A stretch of 64,000 nt of DNA from Blepharisma stoltei (GCA_914767885.1 CAJZBQ010000063.1:670001-734000); one strand, 5' to 3'; counted from the stretch's first letter, positions 32,301 to 43,295 are shown. Made by a program: numbers and translations. The notes: generated by a model not told the origin, from the letters alone.

Positions 32301-34393
32301 CCTACGTGTTTTAATTTCCCACACTAAAACCAGTGGATTTGCACCTTCTTGGCCAGTAGCCACCAATGTCCCATCAGTGCTTACAGCTAAGCACGAAATA
32401 GGCGCTGTATGGCCAAAGAAAAATTGTTGTTTTCTCGTTATAGGGTTCATAAATATCAAAGTACAGCCTGATGGATAAATTAAAAATTTATTATGGGAAT
32501 TTTGAATAAATTCTGGAGGGTAGCATGAAAAATTACTTTTTGGCCGCGACCATTTTACAGTGTTCGGCTTGTTTCCTGAAAAGCCTATAATATAAGATAG
32601 AGACATAATAGGGTCTGGATGCATTACACCTTTAGGTTTTGGCTCTTCACGCCTTGCTGGGGTTTCGTATTTATTTGGGGTTTTGGTTAAATTGAATGAT
32701 AAGTCTTCTTTGCTGACTTCTAGGGATTCTCGCTCTTTTGAAGGGCTTCGACGCTGGTATTCGCTTGTTGGGATCATGTCTTTGCTGATGTTAAAAGAGT
32801 CAAGCGATTTTTCATATTTTTGGCGGAGGGAGCTGTCTGGGGCTTTGATTTCTTCTTTAGGCTTGAATTCAGAGTATTCGTGGAATTGGACGTTGAATTT
32901 TTTAGGCTTTTCGTCAGTTTTAACTACTTTTTGATCAAATTTTAAGGTTACTTCTTCATATTTATGAGGGATTTCTTCCTGTTTTTTTTTGCCTTCATCT
33001 ACAACTTTTTTCTCAATAATTTCCGCCTGTTTTTGTTTAATTTCTTCGCTTTTCTCTGACTTTTCGGTCTCAATATACTCAATTTCCATAAATTCTGTTT
33101 CTTGCTCAGTAATTTCGAACTCTATATTTTCCCTCTCGTTTTCATTACTCTTCCCCTTTAAATTGTTACAAAACATAAATAAAGCTTTCATTTTTTTGGG
33201 GCTTTAACCCCCTTTAAATTTGAACAAATTGTTATTTTAAATAGGAAAATTTACAGATAAAAAACACAACAAAAATGGAGGTGGCCTTGTTCCCTTATTT
33301 GCCCTGAGACACTAATTAATGGCAATGGAAAGTGATTAGTAGGAGAAGAGTGTTCTTTGAAGCTGAGCGAATGAAATTGCAACGGTCTAGTAACTGCCGA
33401 TCCGTAGAGTGGAAATCGTTTCTCACGTAAAGCCTTCAGAAAACAGAAGAAACATTTTAGAGTTATCTTACTAACTAAATAATAGGTAAAAATAATAATT
33501 TTTATAAATTAGTTTTAACCTAATTAAACAGAAAAAGTCAAGTAGAATATTATTTCAACTGCAATAGTGCTGAATCGATTAATTTTTTTATAGAGAAAAT
33601 TTAATATGATTTTTTTAAAACAATAACCCCCTTTAAATTGGAACAGAATTCTTTTTTCAAATTTAAAGGGATGAGGGGGAATTAGGAAATTCTACCCAGT
33701 CATAAAGCTCATTTCATGCTTTATTTCTATCTGTCTTAAAGGACATATCTCTAGGCAAATTATTTTGGGTATATAAAATATCTGATGTAAAGACTCCTCG
33801 GATTATCATTGATGAGCATAAGTTGAAAGATTTTAATGTGAATTTTCTATATAAATTGCCAAAATGCTGCCATAGTAAAGCCTTGATATCAAGTAGAATG
33901 ATGGTTCATTTATCTGATAAATGACAGGCAAGCTGAAGGCCGGAGCTTATTATTTTGCTTTCTTTGAATAAATTACTTATTTTCGCTGTCAATAATGTAT
34001 TTTATTTCACTAATAATTAAAAATAATTATTTTTAAAAAAAAAAATTAAATAAAGAAATTTAGTGAAATCCTCAGAATTTCTTTTGTACCTGTGTTTTTA
34101 TTTTCCAAAACAAATTCAAAATGCATTGAGTACAATTTATCCTTTGGAATCTGGACCTCTACATAACAAAACCTCCCAGTCAGGCTCAATGACTTCAGTT
34201 GTGACTTTGGTCTAGGAATTTGAATATAGTTGGCGGCCGAAATGGCCCCTGAAATTCTAAACGTTTTCTTTCCTATTGCTTTGTCCACAACTTCTAAAAC
34301 TTCTCCTTCTTTTTTAGCAACTCTTCATTCATTAATGTTGATAAACTTAAAGACATCAACAAATGGATGCTGCCACATATCATCTGATTTCAT
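29399..34393 (-). CDS. WDR90: WDR90/POC16 centriolar WD40 protein with CFA20-like domain
   Basis: ATG at 34391-34393. The N-terminus (DDMWQHPFVDVFKFININEW, FRISGAISAANYIQIPRP, SLTGRFCYVEV, SFNLCSSMIIRGVFTSDI) is the CFA20/DUF667 domain of WDR90. A charged linker of about 150 residues follows, then tandem WD40 blades: GHTAPISCLAVSTDGTLVAT, CCIGSQDCYLRVWPLDF, HTSQIVNFDIHPSNGTLVTA, YEFTSSGDVPMSVSYHP, FIGHSFNISNIGW. Order and wording match human WDR90. At least six IESs split it. WDR90 is a centriole-wall microtubule protein required for inner scaffold integrity. UGA=Trp at NEWRVAK, DKWTII and KAWNEL. Joins at 29850-30120 and 30720-30830 are approximate. Confidence 0.9.
29850..30120. other. IES in WDR90 gene (approximate edges), with second-family MITE fragment
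   Basis: It separates KIWDYSSN from GQAFIGHS, adjacent in WDR90 relatives. It contains GTTCATTCAAGGATGGAGTC at 30056-30085, related to the 14-3-3 MITE. Exact TA pair not fixed. Confidence 0.6.
30720..30830. other. IES in WDR90 gene (approximate edges)
   Basis: AT-rich insert between ACGFESG and RIFEVES. Several TA choices are in frame and leave a few extra residues. Confidence 0.6.
31244..31390. other. IES in WDR90 gene with TTA edges (147 bp)
   Basis: TTA (minus-strand sense) at both edges. Removal gives NYFTLELEGILQLH. One end carries TTGTTCTAATTTAAATGAGG, like the third MITE family. Confidence 0.7.
31650..32088. mobile_element. TIR element acting as IES in WDR90 (439 bp)
   Basis: Inverted arms of about 70 bp (GGTTAGCTGCCAACA, then GCAAATTTGCAAAAATTAAG at 31706-31777; mirrored at 31986-32064). 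TA at 31648-31649 and 32087-32088; removal gives SNFHIKGINTIKF in frame. No coding sequence inside. Confidence 0.85.
33148..33681. mobile_element. Third-family MITE acting as IES in WDR90 (534 bp)
   Basis: Ends CTCTTCCCCTTTAAATTG and CAAATTTAAAGGGATGAGGG, flanked by TTA at 33145-33147 and 33682-33684 (TAA in gene sense). Removal gives YDWVEFPNENERE, continuous with the conserved N-terminal domain. The interior includes a second CCCCCTTTAAATTTGAACAA at 33210 and a GC-richer block 33280-33470. Confidence 0.8.
33980..34062. other. IES in WDR90 CFA20 domain (83 bp)
   Basis: TA-bounded. Removal gives RISLSNLFKES, the wording of the family. Confidence 0.9.
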
Positions 34394-34489
34394 ATTTATT
34401 ATTCCTAATTCTAACTTATTTTTTATTAAAATTCTATATAAATTGAAAATAAATTCATAATAATTCAGCATAATTCTTATTCAAATTAT

Positions 34490-35248
34490 TTATTGTTCTT
34501 CAATCGACATCTCTGACTTATTGGAGCTCACTGGCATGAATTTTATCCCATTTCCAAAGGTTTGTGAAGCTTCTTGCTGGTTTGTATTAGGCAGCATCGC
34601 GCGTTTGACCCTCATTTCTGTGTTTGGCTGGTTTTCTTCGACTTCGCTTACGTCGTTTAAATCTATTATGCTTATTTCAGTGTTTTTGGTACTTTTTACA
34701 TATTTGATGACCCTAATATAAGTTACTAAATACCTCAAGCTTAATATATACCTATTTAATTAATAATTAATTATATAAAAAAAGACTTGCCCGAAGGGCA
34801 AGAAAATGCTGAAAAGCATAGTCATTGAAATAATTTGTAAACTGTAGCCTACTTTATCATGAAGAGATGAGCTCACAAGAGCAATTATCCAGCTTGTAAA
34901 AGATAGAAATGAGTCTATTATATTGACTTTTTCTTGGAAAAATAAAGTCGATCCCAGCATAAGCACTCTATACAAAATTTCAAGGACTACTAAAACTAAT
35001 AAAGACGCTTGAATACCTATAAACCAGCCATCTATTTCTTGTTCAGCTCAGTTAATTGACGTATATACAATGCAAAACGCGGCAAGAACCGCAAGGATGA
35101 CATAAATATATTTAAATCACTGTGAATAATAAATCCTTGTCATCCTAACTTTGCATTCGTTATGCTCTGTTCTCAATAAATGGTTAGTTGATATAATTTC
35201 TATTGGTGAAAACAGTCCTTTGAAGTTCTTTTTGCTTTCTCCTTTCAT
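34490..35248 (-). CDS. Voltage-sensor-like four-helix membrane protein, 243 aa
   Basis: Exons 34778-35248 and 34490-34750. UGA=Trp at YYSQWFKYIY and INWAEQ. Four hydrophobic segments: YVILAVLAAFCIVYTSINW, LLVLVVLEILYRVLML, VNIIDSFLSFTSWIIALVSS (the N-x-x-D of voltage-sensor S3), then a pair of helices including LRYLVTYIRVIKYVKS with spaced Arg/Lys like an S4. No pore domain follows; the tail is polar. It could be a proton-channel or voltage-sensor relative, but the S4 charge spacing is irregular. Its start faces away from the WDR90 start only 97 bp downstream on the same strand. Confidence 0.6.
34751..34777. other. Very short IES (27 bp)
   Basis: The frame runs straight through except for a TAA. 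Deleting 27 bp between TAs removes it and joins the membrane helix to the S4-like segment. Could alternatively be a short intron, but it lacks GT/AG at workable positions. Confidence 0.5.
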
Positions 35249-35312
35249 ACGATTTTTTTTGAATTTTTATAATTAAATGAAAAATCAGATTTTATTTTTC
35301 CTTCTTATTATC

Positions 35313-36514
35313 TTAATACCCTAAGCCTAAAACCAAGAAAATCCCTACTATCAGTCCATTTGCATCACTTCCTTTATCATATTCTTTTTTCGCCTCCCAA
35401 TAAGCTGGAAAATAAGTCTGAACCACGCAGTCTTCAGCTTCATGAATTACTGAATAAATGAACACATAATTATCATAATACATCAGCTCGTCAATTTTCT
35501 TTTTTTCCCACCAAGTGTCCATACAGTTTTCGCTGAACCTTGCATATGTATTGCATTTCAAAATCCCTTTGCTTTTAGTCCAGGATTTTATTATGTCAGA
35601 ATATTTGACATATGGGGAATCCCCAGGGAAAATGTCACATACGCCGCCACCGGCTTTGGTGTAGCTGCATAAGCAATCTGTATTAAAGCTTTTATTAAGT
35701 TTTCCAATTGTTTTTGAGACACAGTCAGTATCTGCGGTGCAAGAGGTTGGGATTTTTTTGCTTGATTTAGGGGCTGTGTAGCATTGTGGGGTATCTCCTT
35801 TGTTTAACTCAATGCAGAACCCGGATTTGCATAAATAGTTAACGTCACCTGCTGTGGTACAGTTAAGGTTGACAGGGTCTTCGTTGCTGATTGAAAAATA
35901 AGTTTTGCAGGTATTAACTGTAGGGTCTATAGAGCTCACTATATCACAGCCTGCATTGTTGACACAATCAGAGTCTTCAATGCAGCCTTTTTCTCCTGCA
36001 GGGATTTGAGCTATACAGGTATCTTGATGACATCTTAAGCCGACGTCACAGTCTGTATGGTTCAAGCAGGAATGGTTTTCTAGATGTCCTTTGCAATACC
36101 CATTTACACAGGTGTTATTTAAATAGCAGTCTTCATCGTAAAAGCAAGATTCGCCTGGATTATATATAAAATTCTTTAAGAGGTTAATTATTGTGATTTT
36201 ATTGTTATATTAAAAATTTTTTAATAAAATTATAGTATTTTGTACATTACGTAATCGCCTGCTAATTTGGCATGAGGTGGAGAAGGAAGTGGCCTTGTAC
36301 AGTTCGCTGATTTTTCAGCCAACATAGCTGGGCAATAATACCCATAATTGCAAGGGTTGACATAATAAATGCCATTTGTTTCGTCATAGCTCATGCAGGT
36401 GCTAGGATCAGGGAAAGGATAATCTTTTGCCTTGCATTGGTATTTAGGACAAGTTAAGGCTTCAATTGAAGGAAAGATCGCAAGCAAAAGAAAGATGACG
36501 ATCATATTTGCCAT
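35313..36514 (-). CDS. Cysteine-rich secreted or surface protein, paralogue of 2834-4045
   Basis: Exons 36252-36514 and 35313-36162 give 370 aa, joined as AGDYNPGESCFYDEDC. Signal peptide at residues 1-19 (MIVIFLLLAIFPSIEA). Repeated small Cys modules (CFYDEDCYLNNTC, CLNHTDCDVGLRC, CIEDSDC, CTADTDC) like the other gene. The C-terminus ends in a hydrophobic segment (GLIVGIFLVLGLG), compatible with a GPI signal or single anchor. Probably displayed on the cell surface; function unknown. Confidence 0.75.
36163..36251. other. IES in Cys-rich gene (89 bp)
   Basis: TA-bounded, AT-rich, with a TAA. Removal restores the Cys-rich frame. Confidence 0.75.
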
Positions 36515-36759
36515 TATAAGCCGTCATTTTATAGAGAATGAGATGCAATTATAGCATTTAATTGATAAAAAGTGTATTTATAATTCTGAAGAATTTTTAA
36601 TTAATAGAACAATTTTAGTTATAATTTTTATAAAATTCTTCAAAAATTGAGAGTATATTTTATTTAAAAATATGGATTTCTGAATTTAAATAATCATGAA
36701 GCATAAACTTAGTGAGAATTTATGATTTATATTTACATATAATTCTTAAATTATTTTAA

Positions 36760-37066
36760 CTCCCCCTCTATCCATAAGAGAACAAAATCATTTGAAAAAT
36801 ACCTATTTTGGTGGTAAAAAAATTTTTTTATGAAAAAATATTTTGGTATATTATTGATAATTATTATCGAGATATTCTGTTGAAATTTAAAACAGCTTGA
36901 ATTTAAAACATAAATTTTACAAATTAGATTAATTTTTGCTTTCTATTTTTGCAAATTCTGGTTTTTTTAATTTCGAAAAAAAAATTCTCTATAAAATTTA
37001 TTAAAAAAATTAACACCACCGAGCTAATGAATAAAATTCTTTTGCTACTTTCAGAGGGACGGCGAT
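36760..37066 (+). mobile_element. Decayed MITE, CTCCC/GGGAG family
   Basis: Left motif CTCCCCCTCTATCCATAAGA with GAACAAAATCATTTGAAAAA, internal AAACATAAATTTTACAAATT and TTTCGAAAAAAAAATTC typical of the family; the right hairpin is degraded (GCTAATG..CAGAGGGACGG). TAA at 36757-36759 and 37067-37069. It lies between the Cys-rich gene and the C2-domain gene. Confidence 0.65.
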
Positions 37067-37314
37067 TAAGCAATATTAATATACTCTTTATGAGAATCAT
37101 TAACAATTCATAAATACTTATATTTTATAAACATTCTTCAATTTAAAAATCAAAATAATTCTCATAACATCTTTTCAATTTCTGTGTCAGATAACAAAAT
37201 GTCCATTTTTCATGAATAATGGCCAATAATTTATATACAATTCAGTCAAACCCAACGTTTCACAATACCTACAAAACTTCTATTTATAATCATGCCAAGC
37301 AGCATAAACATAAA

Positions 37315-37761
37315 ATGGCTCAGCAATTACGTCGCGGAAGCTTAATCGTAAGACCAATCAGCGCAAAGCTCATCAAAGACACCGCTACAGGGACTATGGA
37401 CCCATACGTAGTGATTAAAGTCGGGGCTCACGAACAGAAAACAAACTATTGTCGGAACGGCGGCAAGACCCCTAACTGGGATGAGCAGCTAAATTTCATT
37501 GTTTCTGGCGAAGACCAAATCAATATTTCTGTGTGGGATAAAAGAACTCTAGCAAAAGATAAAGAAATTGGAGAAACAACGGTCCCATTGCAGACTGTTA
37601 TTGCTGCCAAGCATTTTGAAGATTGGGTGGATTTGCTTCATAAAGGAAGAAACGTGGGACAAGTCAGGCTCCATCTGGTGTTTAATGAAGAATTCCAAGC
37701 TGGACAGCAAGTTGTGGGGCAGCAAGGTGTGGGTCAACAGCTCCCTCAATCAGGATTTTAA
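37315..37761 (+). CDS. C2-domain protein, 148 aa
   Basis: A single C2 domain: GSLIVRPISAKLIKDTATGT, MDPYVVIKVG, TPNWDEQLNFIV, ISVWDKRT, KEIGETTVPL. Ca-binding aspartates are present at DPYV and W-D-K but the first loop is T-A-T-G-T, so Ca binding may be partial. The Gln/Gly-rich tail (AGQQVVGQQGVGQQ) is repetitive. ATG at 37315 fits the domain start; an in-frame ATG at 37219 would add 32 residues of low-quality sequence. Probable phospholipid-binding cytosolic protein. Confidence 0.85.
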   Translation: MAQQLRRGSLIVRPISAKLIKDTATGTMDPYVVIKVGAHEQKTNYCRNGGKTPNWDEQLNFIVSGEDQINISVWDKRTLAKDKEIGETTVPLQTVIAAKHFEDWVDLLHKGRNVGQVRLHLVFNEEFQAGQQVVGQQGVGQQLPQSGF

Positions 37762-37784
37762 GCTAATTAATTTTTAAAAAACAG

Positions 37785-37982
37785 AGCGTTCTGAAAATTA
37801 ATTGTTCGGCCTGGTCTGCGAAATTGGCTGGGGATATGTCAATAGTTTCTATAGATCCTTATGCTGTGGCTAAATGTGGCTCACAAGAGCAGAAAACGAG
37901 ATATTGTAAAGATTGAGGGAAAAGTCCAAGGTGGGGTAAAGAATTAATTTTTTACAGTGACGCCAGAAAACGCAATTTATAG
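37785..37982 (+). pseudogene. Broken tandem copy of the C2-domain gene
   Basis: The frame SVLKINCSAWSAKLAGDM, DPYAVAKCGSQEQKTRYC, KSPRWGKELIF aligns with residues 5-70 of the upstream gene, includes a UGA=Trp (KDWGKS), and ends TAG. No ATG start in context and no C-terminal half nearby. A partial tandem duplication; a missing half hidden behind an IES cannot be excluded. Confidence 0.7.
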
Positions 37983-37999
37983 GAATTTTGATAGGCTAT

Positions 38000-39190
38000 T
38001 GCGAGGGTAATTATGATAATTAGATATTTTTGATAAATAAATGGCATAATCCTCTTTCTTTAGTGAGCAAAAGTTTGAAAAATACTCCTTTTTGCAAAAT
38101 TTTAATATTTTGCTATCCCATAAATTATTTTTATGTGCAAATAATGACTATTACAAAAAAAATCTTTATATACAGAAATATGGTGTGGCTTAACAGCCCA
38201 CCATTTTAAAAAGGCTGGGGTAACCCAGTGACTTTACGGAGGGAGAATAGTGCTAGGGAATGTGCTTCTGGCTGTTTACTTAGCTTGGCGAAGTGCAATG
38301 TCGGGGACACCAGCTTATATTCAGGTCAAGCTTTAACTCAAAGAAGATGGAGACTTGGAAGTGGAAAAGCTGGGCCCTACAGAAAAGCCATGGTAAGCAA
38401 TAGACTATAGGATTTATGCTTGAATGACTAATCGGGCAACTTCTTAGAGCGATACAGCACTGCATCCTGGGCTGCGATAAGCTATTTCGGTCGATAACCC
38501 AACCGGAAAATTCGTGTTTTTAAATTTTCTGGAAAATAGCAAATTGTTAACGCGTGGTGACGATTTTCACCCTACCCTGACACGAGCCTAGAGATAGAAG
38601 TGGCGCACGAAAAAATACCCTTTGAGATATCAAAAGGAATTTCTCTTTACTAATGCCAATATTAATGCAATGAAATCTCTAAATAATTCTGTTATATCTT
38701 AGCTTGCATTTCAAAACATAAATTCTACAAATTAAATTAGACCTTTTGGAATCTAAAAAAGATAAGCTTCTTTATTAGGAAGGCTAGTAAAAGATAAAAG
38801 AGACAAATTTATGGTACGAAAATTTATTCGAAATCACACAGAATTCAGTTTAAAATTCATATAATTCTCACAAACTATTTTTTTTCCCGATTTTTAAGCT
38901 AAATTTGTCGAACCCATTTTTATTTTGTATTTATACATGTAACAGTGTTGGGCAAAATTCTTTTAACTATTGATAAAGAAATTGCGATTTTTGAAACAAT
39001 AACTTCTGTAAGTAGTAAATAAGGCATTACTATTGGCATTTTCCATAAAGGATTATAAACTGGACATATGATGATTAGTTTTATTTTTCACTCTTGAGTC
39101 TATAGGTGGGCTATACTTATGAAGCAAATCTAAAAATATCTCTGACTATTATTTTATGGCTAATGCCTAATTCTTTGAACCAAACTCTTT
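38000..39190. other. Gene-poor region with a retroposon-like GC-rich block
   Basis: 38185-38600 is GC-richer and has hairpins (GTGGCTTAACAGCCCACCAT) and no sustained frame, similar in character to the retroposons at 12814 and 17626 but without a clear duplication. 38045-38095 resembles a MITE end (TTTCTTTAGTGAGCAAAAG). The remainder is AT-rich. Confidence 0.5.
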
Positions 39191-39640
39191 TATGCCAAGC
39201 ACTTTTCTTGACAGCTTTCTTCAAAAATTCAATTATTCTCCTGAAATTCTTCGATTTTTAAATCCCATCTTAAGTTCATATTTTTTCCACAAACCTTCGC
39301 TCCAATAATCTTTGAATCTACGACTATATCCTACTTTCTACTTCTCTTTCTTCAATCTTTATTCTTCTTTGTAAATTCAATTCTATCTATTCCTCCAGAT
39401 TATGCATATCTCTTTTCCTGTTCATAGATTTCTAATGCCTGAATCCTGCCACTCTTACTTTTCCATCTGCAATATTTCCTCTATTGCATCTCTATGCCAA
39501 TATGCTCCATTATTTTTAGTTCCCACTTCATCATACCTCCATTTGCTTTCAGGCCTATGTTCTTGAGGGCAATCATATATCGCATGATTTTTCCATGTGA
39601 AGATATGGTAGTGGACGTTAAACGAGGTCAAATCTTTTTA
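39190..39640 (-). pseudogene. Gene remnant with in-frame stops
   Basis: Minus-strand coding-like blocks: TSFNVHYHIFTWKNHAIYDC, then PQEHRPESKWRYDEVGTKNN, GAYWHRDAIEEILQM (39468-39633, ends TAA), and VCGKNMNLRWDLKIEEF (about 39240-39300, with UGA=Trp downstream). Frames shift between blocks. Unrecognised; decayed gene, or a gene with IESs whose joins are unclear. Confidence 0.45.
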
Positions 39641-40237
39641 ATTTAATGTATGCTGCGATAGAGATTCGTAGACACCAAAATTTTCAAATCCATTGCAATT
39701 AAATATAAGCTCAAATAAAATTTAAATGGAAAATGGAATTAAGCTTCAAAGGAAAAGATTATTAATAACTTAATTTATGAGACCAGAAAAAATTATAGCT
39801 TGCAGCATAATTACTACAATTTTCAGATGCCATGATATATAAGTCATCTACATAAACCAAGATGTAATTTTGTAATTTTAGTCACTTTAAGGGGATTTTT
39901 TATTGAGAATACAATTATTTCAAAAATAAGTTGTAGGTTATATAGTTTAAATAATCAGATAATCTGAAACTAACATGAAGCCAACATCAGAACACAAACA
40001 ACGCCAAATAATGGTAAAAAATGGCTATAGGCCAGAAAAAACTCCTTTTATCAGAATTTCACTATATCTCTCTATTCTTCTCCCTCCCAGATCTCTTATC
40101 TTCTATTTCTTTTTGTCTCCATTATCTCTCCTCTTTCCTTTTTCTCACCTGCTTCTCTATGCCATCTTACGTCACTCTCAATATTTCTTAAAATCAATTG
40201 ACTCCTATGCGTTTTTAACTTCAATAAATAATAGAAG

Positions 40238-41059
40238 ATGTCTAGAAAGTATAATCAAGCATATGAAAACAATATTGATTCCTTAAACTTTCTTCTATCC
40301 AGAGAGCGTGAAAAGCCACCCCTCGGTGACTTTCTCTCAGGCAACGACATACAAGCCTCCATGCGTGACAAGCTTGTCCAATGGATGTTCAAGCTGTCCC
40401 AAGACCTATCTCTTCAGCTCGAAACGACCCAATTTGCTATATCTTTGATGGATTTATTTCTTTCTAAGGTAAAAACTGCAAAAAGTGTAATCCAGCTGCT
40501 TGGGGTGGTCTGTTTAATGATTTCCACAAAATTTAATGAAAATAGGCTATTCACATTGCAAGACGCGTTATTCCATACTGGAAAGCAATATAAAATTAAT
40601 GAAGTACAGTTGACAGAAGTCTTTATTTTACACAAACTTGAATGGAGACTTAATATAACGACAGCCTCGGAGCTGGTGAGGAGGCTTTTTATACTTACAG
40701 GGCTTGAAAATGATTTTTCAAGAATTTATGAAAGAATTGACGCTTTTACGTGTGTCTGCTATGGGAATTATGAGCTTTCGCAGTACCGTGTGCTAGAAAT
40801 TGCTATTGCAAGCTCAATATGTACCCTTGAGCAGTTTAATCAGATTAATTTTAGAAATCAGTGGGTGCAGCTGTTATTTAATCAGGGTATTTTAGATGTG
40901 GGGAGCGTTGATTTGTGTAAGAGGACGCTACTGAGGGTGCTTTATTCACAGACATCACCTTATGATGCACATAAGCTTAGTCCGATTACGCTGGATAGCA
41001 TCGAAACTTATATAAGGAGAAATAATGATGAAAAATCTCGTTTAATTAACAATGCATAA
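40238..41059 (+). CDS. Cyclin-like protein, 273 aa
   Basis: Cyclin N-terminal fold: MRDKLVQWMFKLSQDLSLQL, TTQFAISLMDLFLS, VIQLLGVVCLMISTKFNE (cyclin box core), then YKINEVQLTEVFILHKLEWR and a second helical half. It lacks destruction-box sequences. It presumably activates a CDK; closest in look to ciliate mitotic-type cyclins. No IES, ends TAA. The pyrimidine-rich 40060-40160 just upstream may be leader. Confidence 0.9.
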   Translation: MSRKYNQAYENNIDSLNFLLSREREKPPLGDFLSGNDIQASMRDKLVQWMFKLSQDLSLQLETTQFAISLMDLFLSKVKTAKSVIQLLGVVCLMISTKFNENRLFTLQDALFHTGKQYKINEVQLTEVFILHKLEWRLNITTASELVRRLFILTGLENDFSRIYERIDAFTCVCYGNYELSQYRVLEIAIASSICTLEQFNQINFRNQWVQLLFNQGILDVGSVDLCKRTLLRVLYSQTSPYDAHKLSPITLDSIETYIRRNNDEKSRLINNA

Positions 41060-41125
41060 TTAGTTAACGCGTTTTATATGATTTAGATAAAACTGCAAAA
41101 ATTATTCAGGATTTATAAAAACCAA

Positions 41126-43295
41126 ATGGTAAAATTTAAAATCATAAATCCTCCTGAAAAACTTGGAGATTTCAAAACAATTAATTGGCTTGCTCAAATT
41201 TACCAAACTATTGGCGCAGGTATTTTAAAAGATCAATGAGGTAAGTCTATTTCTAACTACATTACCCTGGTATTATTAAAACTATCATGCTCAATACTTA
41301 TTCAAATTTTTTTTGGAACTTTTATGTTTAATTTAATAGTAATTTTTTTTAAAAAAATTTGGGTACCTTCTAAAGTGACCGGGTCAGCCATTAGCGAATC
41401 AGTCAGGAGGTATTTTTGAGAATATGCTTCCAGATTCCGATGAAAAACTCCGATATATAAATATTTATCTGAACTATGAAGGTCGGACAGGTGTTTTTAA
41501 TAAACGGTTTCAATATCATTAGATGAATTAATACCACAATCAATATATAAATTGACATGAATAAAGCTTTTCCTAACTTTTTTAAACTTTCATGTCTTAC
41601 CATAAGGTTTGTTAGAAAAAAAAAAAATAAAATCCAAAAATAGCCTCTGGCTATTAATTGCTTTGGACTAAAGGAACATATGGATAAATATACGAAATTA
41701 AGATAAATTAAACACAAATTACGCGCGGCTTTGACGGGTCTTGTAGTATTATATTTAGCTTATGATACTTTCAAAATCCATGTTCAGACTATAGGTAGTG
41801 GATTTTAATAAACCCCATGCAGAGGCATTTTATAAATTATCGACTTTGGCCTTTAAAAATTTTTGACCATTTGTGACTTAAAAAGATTAATTTTGGAAAT
41901 TAAATCATTATAGACATATTATTCCTATTACTGATTTCTGCATAAAGAATATTTGTAAACATATAATTTTAATTAAATATCTATAATATACTTTTTATTT
42001 TAAAAAAGTTACCAGCATTATATATAATATAATATGATTTGATTTAAGATTTAATACTAAGATTACTATGCCTTTTAAGAGGCTCTCCCAATAATTTCTG
42101 ATAAAATCTCAATATTTCTGATTTAAATTGATTTGAATCTGATCATAAATTAATTTTTCTGATAAGAACTCAGCCTGATATAAAAATAAAATTCTGATGT
42201 TTCTCATTTTCTTCATACAACTTCTCATAATTTTCATAACTTCAAAGCCATAATTCAGCACAATAGATATCAACCTTTCCAATTCTATATGATTTATGAG
42301 ATTTTGGTCAAAAAACTTCATCTAATAAATTTTCTTATTTTCGCCTTAAATGTCATTATGCCCTCAGAAAATAAGATGGATATATAATAGAATTTCTAGT
42401 TTTAAATTAAAATTATATGTTTACAAATATTCTTTATGCAGAAATCAGTAATAGGAATAATATGTCTATAATGATTTAATTTCCAAAATTAATCTTTTTA
42501 AGTCACAAATGGTCAAAAATTTTTAAAGGCCAAAGTCGATAAATTTATAAAATGCCTCTGCATGGGGTTTATTAAAATCCACTACCTATAGTCTGAACAT
42601 GGATTTTGAAAGTATCATAAGCTAAATATAATACTACAAGACCCGTCAAAGCCGCGCGTAATTTGTGTTTAATTTATCTTAATTTCGTATATTTATCCAT
42701 ATGTTCCTTTAGTCCAAAGCAATTAATAGCCAGAGGCTATTTTTGGATTTTATTTTTTTTTCTAACAAACCTTATGGTAAGACATGAAAGTTTAAAAAAG
42801 TTAGGAAAAGCTTTATTCATGTCAATTTATATATTGATTGTGGTATTAATTCATCTAATGATATTGAAACCGTTTATTAAAAACACCTGTCCGACCTTCA
42901 TAGTTCAGATAAATATTTATATATCGGAGTTTTTCATCGGAATCTGGAAGCATATTCTCAAAAATACCTCCTGACTGATTCGCTAATGGCTGACCCGGTC
43001 ACTTTAGAAGGTACCCAAATTTTTTTAAAAAAAATTACTATTAAATTAAACATAAAAGTTCCAAAAAAAAATTTGAATAAGTATTGAGCATGATAGTTTT
43101 TTTAATAATACCAGGGTAATGTAGTTAGAAATAGACTTACCTCATTGATCTTTTAAAATACCTGCGCCAATAGTTTGGTAAATTTGAGCAAGCCCAATTA
43201 ATTTAATTATCAATATTAAGGCTGAGAAAAAATATACTATATCATTTTTATGTCAAATTTTTCCAAAACTTAAAATATTTCAAATATCTATTTAA
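41126..43295 (+). CDS. Possible small gene interrupted by a 2-kb palindrome
   Basis: ATG at 41126 starts MVKFKIINPPEKLGDFKTI; deleting 41185-43201 continues in frame as NLIINIKAEKKYTISF to a TAA at 43293-43295 (50 aa). In the unexcised form the frame instead enters the repeat arm (NWLAQIYQTIGAGILKDQW) with several UGA codons. Either reading is unproven; no family. Confidence 0.3.
41185..43197. mobile_element. 2-kb inverted-repeat element flanked by TTAA
   Basis: Two arms of about 800 bp (41185-41985 and 42425-43197), near-identical and inverted, around a 440-bp centre. Ends TTGGCTTGCTCAAATTTACC and the mirror; TTAA at 41181-41184 and 43198-43201. Each arm holds an identical 103-104-codon frame (41403-41717 minus, 42663-42974 plus) with three hydrophobic stretches; the arms differ there by exactly one codon. 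The centre has a 70-codon minus-strand frame. No recognisable transposase. Confidence 0.8.

Noticed and set aside
39975-40286. 103-codon frame upstream of the cyclin
   Set aside because: The first 25 codons look plausible but the rest is pyrimidine-rich leader overlapping the cyclin start in another frame; no support for a separate gene.
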